Below the pieces are notes generated by a model. The model was not told the DNA's origin, did no database searches, and saw only the letters and a program-made list of their open reading frames with translations. A stretch of DNA of 64,000 nt, taken from NCBI GenBank assembly GCA_029448655.1, contig JACCLO010000009.1, positions 1,674,001 through 1,738,000 on the forward strand, given 5' to 3'. The DNA is from Wolfiporia cocos. Taxonomy: Eukaryota; Basidiomycota; Agaricomycetes; Polyporales; Phaeolaceae. Positions 51,065 through 62,857 of the stretch are shown piece after piece. The position numbers and the translations under genes were made by a program. The stretch's first letter is position 1; every line of letters starts with the position of its first letter.

Positions 51065-52168
51065 CATCAGCAAAATGCGAGATGGCTTATCAGTGCTGGA
51101 GGTACTTGCCAATTGAGGAGGAATCTTATCTGTGCAGATAAGCGCTGATAAGATCAACAGCAGAGTGGCATTCAATCACCACTCTGAAGACATCTTATAA
51201 GTGTCAGTCAGACTCAACACATGGCTGGGAAACTAACTACCAGACTGGTATAGAATTTCCATTTAGTAGTCAGGCTGGCATACAAATTGCAAGGAGCAGT
51301 CATGCATGGCTTATGGCAGCACCATGCACATGCACTCAAAGCACTCGTTCCATGCAATGATGTCACTGGGATGCAGCTTCACTATATCGAGTAGTCCATC
51401 TGCCATACTAGGTGTTCTAGGTTTGACAGCATCATTGTGTGGTATATAAGTCGCCCGTCTAATCTTTGTTGCTCTCTTCCCTTCACCACAATGGCCCTTC
51501 GCCCTCCACTTCACCCAACACCCATGCACTCTGCCTCTGAGCTACGGACACTATGGCTGAGTCTGCCCTCACTTCCGCATCCAATCTTTGACTGTTCCTG
51601 CACAGTAGAGATGGCCCACCAGTAATGATTTCCTATATGCGCATTCACTACCATGGGCCATGCCACTACATATATCTCGTATTTGACTTTTTACTAATCA
51701 GCCATGCACAGCATAAATGGTGCATCACACCACTTCCAGAACCACTCCCTATATGTGCATTCATTTCCCTGGTCTGTGCCAGTATGTGCATTCAATCTTC
51801 AACTTTTTGCTAATCAGCCATGTACAGTATAAATGCTCCTCCACGCACTCGAGCTCCTCCCACCACCGCGGCGCAACTGGCTCTACCCCACCATGTTCTG
51901 TGTGCTCCGTGCATGATGGTGAGCATGCTCCTTGCCGTTATCGTCCTCTCCCTCGGCCTGCCCAGCATTCCTCTAGTTTGAGTGTAATGGGATCTCGGAG
52001 AACGCGTAAGGTATGTACATTTTCGTTCCTTGACTATATACCCTGCATACCCCTTTTCCGTAACCAGGTGTGTATTGCACCACCTTCCGGTCTGGGCTCA
52101 CCCCGCTGCCTTCCCTTTTAGGTTGTTCCCCGCCGTGGCAACAAGATCACGCCCAATGCGCATGCACT

Positions 52169-52883
52169 GTAGAGTTTCAGTCAATTATCTTAATCTGCCA
52201 ACTGCCCTTCGCTTAAGAAATTGCAGTTGCGAGCTAGGTTTGCATGCAGATTAATCTGCTAGCTGCAGCAGATTAATCTACTGTGACAATAAAGTGGTAC
52301 ATCCAGGATTCGAACCAAGGACCTTAGTGCAGATGAGAATAACAGCATCGCAGCATATGTTAGCCAACTGAGCTACAGTGCAACTAGTGTCTGCCCCATT
52401 TTAAGCGATATATAGAGTATTTTGTAAACTTCATTTTCGCAGTTTAACATCTTCCATAACACAAATACAAATGAATCTGCCTCTAAAGACCTGTGATTCC
52501 ACTGTATTCAGCTTTTCATGGTGAGCTGCTCCAGGTCAAGCATGGTAAATCAAGCTACCACTATCATTGATTTCTTTATGCTTGTTGGAGCAGTTAGTTG
52601 CCTTGATGATTTGCGAAAATTGTTTGTAAAATTTGCATTATTATATTTTGATTGGTCCAGGGTAACTGTTGCCACTATGGCTCAGCTGGCTAATTATGCT
52701 GTGGTGCTCTCATTCTGATCTGTGCTAAGGTCCTTGGTTTGAATCCGGGATGTACCATTTTATTGTCACAGTAGATTAATCTGCTGCAGCTAGCAGATTA
52801 ATCTGCATGCAAACCTAGCTTGCAACTGCAATTTCTTAAGCGAAGGGCAGTTGGCAGATTAAGATAATTGACTGAAGTCCCTC
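52169..52883. mobile_element. Foldback MITE with paired tRNA-like arms, copy 2
   Basis: 715-bp element flanked by ATGCACT at 52162-52168 and 52884-52890. Same architecture as copy 1 but in the opposite orientation. On the minus strand the A box TAGCTCAGTTGG is 52375-52364 and the B box GGTTCGAATCC 52316-52306. On the plus strand the A box TGGCTCAGCTGG is 52678-52689 and the B box GGTTTGAATCC 52736-52746. TTTT terminators follow at least the plus-strand unit. Confidence 0.85.
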
Positions 52884-53066
52884 ATGCACTTCCAACAAGG
52901 ACTGTGTGCAGTGCTGGCGGCGGTGGCAGAGATGGCCGCAATGAGTGGGCGGTCCGAGGTGGGTGGGGCCATGAGGACTGGGGTGTTGTGCTTGTGGGGA
53001 TGGGCACAGCATGCCTGGAGGTGACCGCAATGGCCGGGCTTGGGAACGAGGTCGGCGGTGTGAGGT

Positions 53067-53666
53067 TGACACAGACTCACGTCTGTGCGACCCCTGGGCT
53101 CAGGGGGGATCCTACACGCATGCACAAGCATGAAACACCACCACAACAGCGGTGACCCCGTTGGCCGTCAACCCTATGGTACGGGATTCCTTATAGGGAT
53201 CCACTGGGAGTACCAAGGGTACTCCTCAAGGGCAACGTGACGTGGCGGTATCTCACAGCGAGGCAGACAAGATAGGGCCCCGGGCCAGTAGATCACACAG
53301 CAGTAGCGAGTAAGGGGGATTAACCCATTGTTGAGAATCTAAGAGATGAGGTAGTAAGACCTCATCTTGCCGTATTATATACATGCATGTGTGTACTACT
53401 AGTCCTGCCATAACGTAGCCGGCCTGTGCGCCATATCTAAGGAGTCAGGTGACAAGTAATGCTACATGTAACTAATGTGACCATAAGTGACTGTACCTGA
53501 TGCGCGTGCTACCCTACAGCGCTAATCTACTGGGTCAGGTGAGCTATATGGAATGGAATGTGACGTGGAGAGGTGGCTGAGGCGTAGAGGAGCGTACACG
53601 CGCATAGCGGCACCCATACAACCTATAGCGAGGGATGCTAAATTAATAAAGGAATAATTTGTGACA
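53067..53666 (-). mobile_element. Solo LTR, 600 bp, TSD GAGGT
   Basis: GAGGT is duplicated at 53062-53066 and 53667-53671; the ends are TGACAC and GTGACA. Read on the minus strand, it shows TGTATATAA followed by GATGAGGT-CTTACT-ACCTCATC, matching the TATA box and hairpin of the complete element at 46730, so the two are related and lie in opposite orientation. The paralogous site near 39975 in TIR family A copy 1 shows one unduplicated target (ACCGC). Confidence 0.85.
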
Positions 53667-54158
53667 GAGGTACTGGCTCCCTAATGTGCACTGGCGCTGC
53701 CCTGCTTCCATTCCCCGGATATCCAGCGTTTTCGCTCTTTCTGTAGTACTCATTATGTAATCACGTGCAATAAATAAATTCTGACGTACCTCGAGTGCCC
53801 CAGATATATCATCAGACTGGGCAATTTGTCCCAACATAATGTCTGAGTGAATATTGTCTGCCCCATGGTAGATCAGCAGGCCAGGCAACTGGTGGCTCTT
53901 TCACCAGATGCCTCTGCAACTGTGCAATAGTTCACCATGTGCCTCTGCAACTGTGCAACAATTCACCAGATGCCTCTGCAAGTTTTCAAGTGTTCACCAG
54001 ATGCCACCCGAGACTTTGCAACAATTTGCCAGATGCCCCGGTATTTTCCAAGATGTCAAAATACAAAACATATTTTATCGGCCTAAACCGGTCAGACAAC
54101 GTTCACCAGTCTGACGACGCTTATCTATGCTTATCTACTATCTCGCCTATTGCTGATG

Positions 54159-54347
54159 GTGGGCCTTTGTGGCACAATAACAATATATCTCACCTCTTGA
54201 GACTTGCCATATACTTTGTGTGTACTTTTTGGTAGTTGGGATGGCTTGTTTCATCATTGTGCATCCTTTTATGTATCCTAGCTTTGTACTGCTGCCTCGC
54301 TGTGGAGGTGAAATACTATGCGCAGCAAGGTCAGCTCCCGCCACTGA
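54159..54347. other. Short spacer between two TIR family A copies
   Basis: 189 bp of AT-rich sequence with no gene or repeat recognised. Confidence 0.4.
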
Positions 54348-56413
54348 CATCAGCGAAACATGAGAAAGTAGATAAGCATAGATAAGGGTCGTCAGTCTTG
54401 TAAACATAGTCAGACTGGTTTAGGCCGATAAAATATGTTTTGTATTTTGACATCTTGGAAAATACCGGGGCATCTGGTAAATTGTTGTAAAGTCGTGGGT
54501 GGCATCTGGCGAATACACGCAAAGTTGCAGAGGTATCTGGTGAATAATTGCAAAGTTGAGGAGGCATCTGGTGAATTGTTTCCGGGCCTGCTGATCTACT
54601 GTGGGGCAGACAGTATTGGCTCAGATATTATATTGGGCCAAATTGCACAGACTGATAATAAATCTGGGGCACTCGAGGTACATCAAATCAGAATTTGTTC
54701 AGTGTGTGTGATTACATAATGAAGTATTACGAATGGTACAGGAGCAAGAATGCTAGGTATTTGGGGAATGGAAGTAGGGCAGCGCCAGAGTGTCATGGTA
54801 CAGCAGGGCAGGTATACGGAGTACAACGTGCTGTTCCCACACAGGCTGGTTAGTACATGAAAAATCGAATGTTAGATGCACATACCAGAGACACTACAGA
54901 AAGTCCGCAGCTGTGGGCCGAAGCGAAGGCAGCACATGTGAGTTATTAGACCACTGCTTCATCAGAGCAGATTGCACAGGGCTTACTGCACGACTTAGTT
55001 CTCAAACTGATTCAAGAGCAGTGGCGAGACATGTGGTAGCAGACTCTATTAGAATTACTGGCCATTAAAATGAGTGCCACAGTAAAAATTATTGTGATGA
55101 GCCGGTGGTGTACACACCTAACGCATATAGTCAGAGCGTGGCATTGCTGTGTGTGCACCTCACCATCTTGTAACCCTACTGCAACCTGGTGAAGTCACCG
55201 ATATGGTAGTTAGACAATCACATGAGGGGTCAGCCCTAAGACAAGCAGGCCAAGACTTACTAGTACACATGACACATGACACCGCTAACGAAGATCCCAA
55301 AATCTACAAGGCCATGCTAGAATCTCGCAACACCACATGCTTTGCCTGCGCGCGCACCTTGCTGCATGTGCACGGCAGGCGGGAGCAGCTCAGGGCAAGA
55401 TTCATGGGTGACCCAGAGTCCCCACGCATGTGCCCCGGAGACGGATGCGGACTGAAAGGGCATCAGCAGAGGTGTGGCTACGGGTCCATCGAGCTAAGTG
55501 ACTAATAGAACTTAAACCCGATCACCTACCTGCATGTTATCTGAGCCGCTAGGTTCCTCTTAATGGGGGTGCCACCGCCAGCTCACCAGTCCTCAGAGTC
55601 GAGTTAGATGAGAAAAAGTGGAGGAGATGAATGAGAGCGCATCATGAGCCAGTAGATAAGCTACAGGAGTGACACATTGAAGAGCCGACTGAAATATGAC
55701 AGAACCTAAACTAGTGGCTGAAGGATGACTACAGTAATATCGCTCGATTGGGTAATGAGGTTACCATAAAAGCTCAGTGGCTGCTGCAAGTTCACGTCGT
55801 GGGTCCAATATGACATCATTAATGTGCAACTGCTCGAACACCATCTTGCCGCCTCATCTGGACATTTTGTGAGGGCTCCACCCCTCGTATTTCAAATTTC
55901 CAAGGCTTCTACAGTGCATCGTCTCGTTACAATATCCTTGTGCTATATTTTGTATGCTGTACTACAATAAAAAATGTAGAGACAATGCTAATCAGGGTAC
56001 ATCAAGTTTAATAGAGTGGTTATGGTGAAGGGTATATGGATATGGAAAATATAGTATGTGTTTTGTTGCGAAATGTTTCGGCGCACTGTTGAAGGGCATG
56101 CCGCGCTGTGTGGCGCATGCCACAGGTTACAGTATATCTACGTAGGTAAGCTGTGACCACTCATTTCAAATCATATGCCAGCCTGACTATGAAGCAACAG
56201 ATGTATACCAGTCTGCAGTAATTAGTTTCCCAGTCGTGCGTTGAGTTTGACAGACACTTATAAGATGCTTTCAGAATGGTGATTGAATGCCACTCTGCTG
56301 TCGATCTTATCGGTGCTTATCTGCACACATAAGATTCCTCCTCAATTGGCAAGTACCTCCAGCACTGATAAGCCACCTCCAGCACTGATAAGTCATCTCG
56401 CGTTTTGCTGATG
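54348..56413. mobile_element. TIR element family A, copy 3 (different interior)
   Basis: Ends CATCAGCGAAACATGAGA and TCTCGCGTTTTGCTGATG match the family A TIRs. The outer ~430 bp on the left and ~300 bp on the right align with copies 1 and 2, including the subterminal arrays, but the middle (about 54830-56100) does not. That interior has a 118-codon plus-strand frame (55149-55505) with CFAC and CPGDGC cysteine pairs. No transposase recognised. Confidence 0.7.
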
Positions 56414-56575
56414 GACTAGATCATCGTCGGGTGCATACAGAAGTGTGTATCAGCACAAAGACCTGAAAGGGAGCAATCCAATAAATCTGACAGGAGGCAT
56501 GACAACTTAACCGGAACTATGGGGAAGGGCGAACGAGTGCAGATCTGGACATGCACTAAAGCACAGGGACAATAA

Positions 56576-59233
56576 TCACCTCTTTCTAAAGGTGTTCTTG
56601 CTCCCGCTACGCATGCCTTTCCGCCTCTGGGTGCGACCCCGCCTTTCGCTCTCAGACATCTCGACCTCCATTTCCTCGACACCTCTCTCCAGGCCCGCGC
56701 CGAACGACTCGACTCCCTTCCTCTTCCCCTTGTCCTTCTGCTTCTTTCCTCCGTTGCTTCCGATGCCCTCGCCATACGAATTGTCATCGCCGTCATGCCT
56801 CCTACTGGATGGTACGAACGTAACCTCCATACCGCCATCTCCAGTATGCCGTACATCGGAGCGCTCTTTGCTTTTGCCCTTGGGGTCTCCAAGTACTGAG
56901 CGTCGCTGACCAAACGTAGCATTTTTGTCGGATATCCGGCCGCTTCGGCCTTGAGCGCCAGCTTCAGCACGCAGAGGGACCAGATTGACTTTGGGCGTGC
57001 GCCTTTGTGGCTGTGAGTGAGGGCGTGCGCGCGAGCTATTCCGTGCTGCCATGCGAGCTTGGATGTCATCTCGCCATAGTTCTGCGACGAATTGTGAGTC
57101 TCACGGAGGGCATGATCATGAGACAAGAACACATACCACCAGCTGCATCACTATCTTTGCTGCTATCCGAGCTCTCCCCCTCACTCTCCTCACTATCGCT
57201 AATTCCATCTGAAGATTGCTTATCACTCTCTTCTTCTTCGTCTTCCACTGCAGTCTTCGTGCGCCCCTTTCCGCCAGATTCGCGCTGGTTCTGCCGCTGT
57301 GCCACCGCAGACGGGTTGAGCAGCGCGTATTCTCTGCTCCCCTCATCGATCTGGAACTCCTCATTCTCAAATATCGCCTTGAATCGTGGATCATTGAGCA
57401 AGCTCGGCTTCTCGCTCTTGCCCTCCTCATCCCCATGCTCATCCACATCCATTGCATCGCCATCCTCGCCATTGGCCCGGGCAGCCTTCCGCGCCTTGCG
57501 TCGCTCCTCACGCTTCTTCGCGCGTTCCTCTTCCTTGCGTATCTTCTCCGCGAGCGCCTTGTTCACCTTCACGCCCGTGTCCTTGCGCGCACGAATACGC
57601 GTTTCCGCGAGCTGGTCCATCTTCTCGCGCACCACGCGCTCGCGGTGCTCCGCGTAGACATACGGGTTTGCGATGACGCGCGCAGCATCGTACAGCTGCA
57701 GCGACAAGAAGTAGCCGTGCATGTACGGCTTGAGCGCGGGCGTGCCGATGAGGTGGTCCAGGCCGAGGCTGTTGGTGGTGCGGTCAGATACCGCAGAGAA
57801 GCAGCTAAAGGGGGGGACACATACGTGTTGAGTTCGCTGCGCTCGATGAACTTGTAGTCCTTGTATGCAGTACGCGTCGTTTGGTCCTCCATCTCTTCTG
57901 TGAGGTTCTCAAGGAAGCTGCACCATTTTGGTGCAGGACCGAGTTGCGGTATGAAGAACGTCGTCATCTGGATGCCTTCATTGGCAAGTAACAGCAGGCC
58001 GCTGCCCGGTATATGATGTACGTCGTTGATGTCTTGAGCAGGCGTGATCGACGCAAAGTTTGTCTCCGGCTTTGAAGAACAGAAGGATGTGAACGTCATA
58101 TTTTGCAGGTAGAGAGGGCTGAACATACCGAATGGCGGTCCCAGACTTTGATGACCTTCCTGTCCGCGCTGAGCACGAGTCCATCGCCGGCCATGCGACT
58201 CCCTCCCTCGATCCAGGCGACGTTCCTGACAGGGAGGCCGTAACCCTGATCCTTCAGAGCCAACGGGCGCGCCGACCGAATATCGTAAAGTAGGGTGTGC
58301 CCACTCGATGTCCCAATCGCGTACGACAGCCCATCCATCCGCGACGAAATCGCAGTGACCGACAGCGCCGGGCCCCGGGCACCGTCGTCAGTGCCGGACA
58401 GCGCAGGAGCGGCAGCGGCGCCCATAGGCAACAGCCTCTCCCTCGGCAGCCTCAAGATGCCCACTCTCGACCTCGAACGCGGATCCCAGAACTCGACCGT
58501 CCCGTTCCCGTCCACGCCGAACGCGAACAGCTGGTGCGCGGGGTTGATGTCGATCGTGTTGACGCCCGCGATGTCATCAGAGCCGTCGCCCTGGAGGAGG
58601 AGGGGGGTGAGGAAGCGGCCCTGGTCGAGGTTGAGGCGGAAGATCTCGGGGCCGGACGCGGCAAAGAGCGCGTCGCAGGAAGGGAAGTGGTATGCGAGTG
58701 CACGACCGAAGCGCGGGATGCGCGTGCGGTAGTGGAAGCCGCCCTGGGTGTGCAGCTCGACCGAGCGGTCATTTTGTAGGTGGATCGACTTTGTCCAGTC
58801 ATCCGAGAGCATCTATGAACAAAATGCACAGCCGAGGCAGATTTGATTCAGCGGATTGATGCAATTGACTTGAGTGGACAGGCAAGGCAGACTTACTCAC
58901 AACAAAATCAACATTCTCCGCATCCGTGTGCCTCTCGAACTTCAGAGACAGCTGGTCCAAGTCCCACACTCTGATCTGCGGCTTGTACGTGCCTGTCGCG
59001 ACGACATGGTGCCCGTCTCGGGTGGTCTTGACCCTGTTGCTCGCCTCGGGGAACTCGAGGTGCTGGATGAGCTCAATCGTGCCCTCGATCTGCTCCCGCA
59101 CCACTGCTCGTTTTCCCTTGCCCTTCGCTGCACGCTTGCGCGTCAACCAATCCGGTAGAGAGGAGGAAGAACCCGAGGCGGCGCCGTTGACGGTGTAGAT
59201 CTTGACAGCAGTGGGATCCGGTAAAGCCACCAT
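56576..59233 (-). CDS. ENP2: Nucleolar WD40 protein ENP2/NOL10
   Basis: Minus-strand, about five exons from ATG at 59233 to TAG at 56576. Enp2 is a component of the 90S pre-ribosome needed for early 18S rRNA processing in the nucleolus. The N terminus (VKIYTVNG...LPDWLTRKRAAKGK) and the string of WD40 repeats (ATGTYKPQIRVWDLDQLSLKFERH; FGVDGNGTVEFWDPRSRSRVG; IGTSSGHTLLYDIRSARPL; LSADRKVIKVWDRHS) match the family. These are followed by GIQMTTFFIPQLGPAPKWCSFLENLTEEME and the helical LNTLGLDHLIGTPALKPYM region. The NUC153 module is LLNDPRFKAIFENEEFQID. A long acidic/Ser tract and a basic tail close the protein. Clear introns lie at about 58890-58810, 58125-58070, 57830-57770 and 57130-57075. It shares a short divergent promoter with ERV29. 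Confidence 0.93.
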
Positions 59234-59701
59234 CGTGAATCCAATTGCGATATGTTTTAGCAGATTGTTGGCTCGTCACTGGCAGGTCACAGTAGGTTCA
59301 AATCGAGGTATATAGAGACAGTCCCCAAAAATATACAGCAGCAGTCCCAGAAGGATTTGCGCTTTTCCCGCGAGTGACAGAGACCCTCAGCGAATGAGAG
59401 CGGAGAAGGCACAAATTTCGCCGATCCCGATCTCAGTTAGCAGTGGCGCAGTCACGTGATTCGATCCTGCGGACGGAGTAAATCGCCTCAGTCCTCATCG
59501 TCTCAAATTCTTGAACATACACACCATTATCGTGTCTTGCTGCAAATAGAGAATAGTGAGACAAATACTGCCTCAGGAGATCTAAAGGTGATACATGATG
59601 GAGAAGGCGATGCGCCCGAATGGGTCGGAATTCCCACGGTCTGGGGTAAGCCACGTCGCCCGGCGGCACGTCTTTTCCAACCTCCCTTCGTCGTCCTCGC
59701 C
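59234..59701. promoter_or_regulatory. Divergent promoter, ENP2 / ERV29
   Basis: 468 bp between the two start codons, transcribed in both directions. No TATA box near either start. Open frames crossing it carry no recognisable protein, so it is taken as two leaders and a shared promoter. Confidence 0.55.
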
Positions 59702-60984
59702 ATGTCTGCTCGTATTTCTCTCGCCCGCCCGGCACCTGCCTCTGGAGGCTACAGTCCCGACCCGCATGGCTTTGGCAACGCACGACCCTCGTCAGGATAC
59801 AGGGCAGCTAACCCCGACGACCCACGCGAGAAGCTCCGCGCGTTCGCGCAGACAGTTGAGGACAACGTCGAGATTTACACACAACCCCTTAAGCCGCATC
59901 TGCCAGCCATCGGCAGATTCCTAATTGTTGTGACGTTCTTGGAGGACTCGTTGCGCATCATCACGCAATGGAGTGACCAGCTGTGGTACCTGCAGAGGTA
60001 CGTGGTCGAGCGCGACGCGCTGCTACCGCGTCGCTAAACGACAGCACTCGACATGGCAGGCACCGCCACTTCTGGTGGGGCTTCTCGCATATGTTCCTCA
60101 TGATTAATGTTATTGTAAGTTTATGCCTGCTTCCTCATAAATCGACGTATGAACGCACTGGAAATATTACCAGACGATGCTCGCGGGATCAAGTGCCGTC
60201 ATTCTGAAGCGGTATTCGGAGTACGCCGTCGGCGGCCTGCTTGGAGTCGTTATCATGCAGGCATTCGGTTATGGGCTTATCTTTGACCTCAATTTCTTCC
60301 TCCGCAACCTGAGCGTGATCGGCGGGTTGCTCATGGTCTTCAGCGACTCGATGTACACGCGCAAGAAGGTCTTCGCCGGCCTTCCATCATTGAATGAGAA
60401 TGATCGCAAGAAATAGTACGTGCTAGCCCCTTTTCTCCGGCGAGACCATGTCCCTCACGCACGATAAAGCTTCCTGCTCGCGGGCCGGGTGCTACTCATC
60501 TTCTTGTTCGTCGGTTTCATCATCCGCGGCGAGTGGAGTATCACGCGCGCGTTCGTATCCATCATCGGGCTCGCGGCATGCGTTATGGTCGCCGTCGGCT
60601 TCAAGGCGAAATGGTCTGCCGCGTTCCTCGTCATCATGCTTTCCATCTTCAACGTCTTTATCAACGCGTGGTGGAGCGTTCACTCTGCGCACCCCACGCG
60701 GGACTTCTTAAAGTGAGTGACTCTCTCAACGAAGCTGCGACGAAAGTGAGCTGACGCATAATTGTGTAGATACGACTTCTTCCAGACACTATGTGCGTTC
60801 CAATGTCTCTGTGATCGTTTAACTGGCTGACCTGCTTGCTGCACAGCAATTGTTGGTGGTCTGATCCTTCTGGTCAATATGGGCCCTGGTACGTTTCCTC
60901 GCATCCCCGTCTGTTTTCCTCATCTCATGCTTTGATGTCTCTTCAGGCGGTCTCTCAGTCGACGAGAAAAAGAAGACGTACTAG
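59702..60984 (+). CDS. ERV29: ER cargo receptor ERV29/SURF4
   Basis: Seven exons (59702-59997, 60060-60114, 60174-60415, 60470-60712, 60770-60792, 60847-60888, 60947-60984) encode 312 residues, as in yeast Erv29. This multispanning receptor loads soluble cargo into COPII vesicles. The SURF4 domain is complete: FLIVVTFLEDSLRIITQW near residue 80, then the WWGF exon. Next come GGLLGVVIMQAFGYGLIFD, LLIFLFVGFIIRGEW and [31 protein letters not shown]. The C terminus ends KKTY, a dilysine KKxx signal for COPI-mediated return to the ER. The first ~45 residues are Pro/Ser/Gly-rich and cytosolic. All six introns are GT-AG, 54-62 nt. Confidence 0.96.
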
Positions 60985-61505
60985 GCGCATAACGCACCGT
61001 TGCGCTTAAATCACTGCGGCAGGGTACGGTGTCCGCGCTGCAAGTAATCGGAGGGGAATCTGGTCTGGAGGCTCTTGTTCTGTATCACGTACCAAATGTT
61101 GCGTGCGGGACATTTTTGATATTTATATGACGACTTGGCGGTAGAATTCCGGCGAAGTCTACCCGCAAGAGCACGACGGAGATGTCGCCTCTCGTATCTA
61201 CCAAGTTCAGCGTCCAGATTCCTCCAGCCTGTTAGTAGCTATGCAAATGTATAAGCTCGTCACTCGCCTGATGACCCTGCACACGCACACCTTGCCGTTG
61301 CTGCACGCTCGCGCATTCTTCGGGCTCTGACGTCACGCGTCACCTTCTGACGTCACCACGTGTTGACGCGTCACCCGTTTTGGCACGTCCTCATGCCTCT
61401 TACATAACCCTCCTGCCACTTCCCGCGGCGGCACCGACGCACGATACATTGACTACGCGACCCTTACAATGTAGTCCATGCTTCCTATATGCCATGCAAT
61501 AAAAT
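60985..61505. other. Intergenic with a promoter-like cluster
   Basis: Downstream of ERV29. The stretch 61328-61371 packs several activator-type motifs (separate entry); the rest shows nothing recognisable. Confidence 0.5.
61328..61371. promoter_or_regulatory. CRE / E-box / MluI-box cluster
   Basis: Within 44 bp: TGACGTCA at 61328-61335 and again at 61348-61355 (ATF/CREB bZIP sites), CACGTG at 61357-61362 (bHLH E-box), and ACGCGT at 61335-61340 and 61366-61371 (MluI cell-cycle box). It lies about 180 bp upstream of the possible plus-strand gene at 61506. Binding is inferred from motif match only. Confidence 0.55.
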
Positions 61506-62319
61506 GTGCGTGCTGCCACCGGGACGGAAGCTGCGGAGCCTCGTTGCTCGTCGCGAGACATCGGCGGGCGCACAGCTCAATACATCACACGTTCGACGGT
61601 GCTAAAGAGCCCCATCTTTGCACAAGAGGTCACTTCTGCCTTGTCGTACAGCGTGCACGCTCTCAAACCTCTGACTCTCGGCGGCGACAACGAGCGTGAT
61701 TACGCTATGTTGTGCGAGAACTCCATAGGTATTCTAGACACTGTGAGTGTGTTGATTGTTGATTCGACAGTTCGACTTGTGCAATGGTCGACCATCGCAG
61801 GATCATCAGTACCATATTTTCAACCTTTTGACTGTAATGTAGCTACAGCTACAGCAATTTTTGATCTGTCACAAAGCACATCCGTCGATTGTAGATGTTC
61901 CGATTGAAGGCCTACTACAACGCCTGGAATCCGTCAGATGGTGGGAGCAGACACTTCTATTCGTAACACAGCTAGACGGACCCAACCCGGAAAGGGTGTC
62001 CAACAAGCTTTCCACTTCTCAGATTTGCTTACAAGGGTACATGTTCGCAGCGCGAAAAGTCATTCCTATCTACGGCTCAACTATGACGATGGTCAGTACT
62101 GCATTGGGGTCTAAAAGCAAGTCTGTAGATGTGTCCCCGCGTGCGCCACAGCTGACGCTGATCGTGGGAGGACGACGTGAGCGGCCATCGCGTTGCCCAA
62201 ATGCCAGCATGATACCGTTCAATCTGATTCTCGCACATGAGGCCTTGAGGCTCCAAGAAATCGAAATCGTAAACGTATCTCTGTCGTTCGCGGGCACAGT
62301 TGTACAGGTGAAACGTTGA
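61506..62319 (+). CDS. Possible unrecognised spliced gene
   Basis: A first frame from ATG at 61506 runs MRAATGTEAAEPRC ... LTLGGDNERDYAML to about 61730. A second, 61861-62319, contains DVPIEGLLQRLESVRWW ... LTLIVGGRRERPSR ... VQVKR before a stop. GT-AG introns near 61728-61770 and 61843-61895 could join them, but I could not prove a single clean frame and I recognise no family. The promoter-like cluster upstream is the main reason to list it. Confidence 0.3.
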
Positions 62320-62370
62320 ACATAAGGTAAACTGGACACAAACACAGAATACAGAAAGGCACCCTCATCA

Positions 62371-62595
62371 CTACGCCACCACCGTCGTCGGCTGCTGCGG
62401 GAATGGTGTCGCCGGCCGCAATGAGAGCATGTTGTCCTCCGGATACAATGTGTAACGGGCCATAGAGTCACGCAAGAGGATAGTCTCGGAGAACGCCTGT
62501 ACAACAGAGGTGGGGCGGTGAGGAGGCGACAAGGAGAGAAGCGCGGCAGATGCCGCTGGAAGGAACAGGGTTAGCGCTCGAGCCCCGAAAGGCAA
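62371..62595 (-). CDS. Possible small protein, 74 residues
   Basis: A minus-strand frame starting MPFGARALTLFLPAASAALL, a short apolar segment, and continuing LLRDSMARYTLYPEDNMLSL. The composition looks more protein-like than the neighbouring frames, but the family is unknown. It could be the last exon of a gene extending upstream. Confidence 0.3.
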   Translation of the reverse strand: MPFGARALTLFLPAASAALLSLSPPHRPTSVVQAFSETILLRDSMARYTLYPEDNMLSLRPATPFPQQPTTVVA

Positions 62596-62857
62596 CGTAG
62601 CGCTGAAGTAGAGGGTAGCTTTTTACTAGTAGTTTTCTTTCTCGTCTTTGGTCTGTGCTCGTTATCTCTCGCTACGATCCGCCCGTACTTCTCTCGCCGT
62701 TACAAGGAATAATCACTTACCTCGCACGAACGACGCTGAGAGCACTACGGGCTCACCTGAGCGAAGAGGGACCACGGTGAGTATTCACGGGTCTTCCTAC
62801 ATTGTACGCTGGCCCCGCGTCGTCGTCGTATCCCGCGGACGTCTCCCATCACCCCTC

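Larger units (their letters stand above)
51065..54158. mobile_element. TIR element family A, copy 2 (inverted, with two nested insertions)
   Basis: Begins CATCAGCAAAATGCGAGA and ends TCTCGCCTATTGCTGATG. It is the reverse complement of copy 1 (39525-41367) throughout, and is interrupted by a foldback MITE (52169-52883) and a solo LTR (53067-53666). The subterminal CACCAGATGCCTCTGCAA units form a 31-33-bp array at 53900-54040. Copy 1 shows the uninterrupted sequence at both insertion points, confirming the insertions. Confidence 0.8.
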
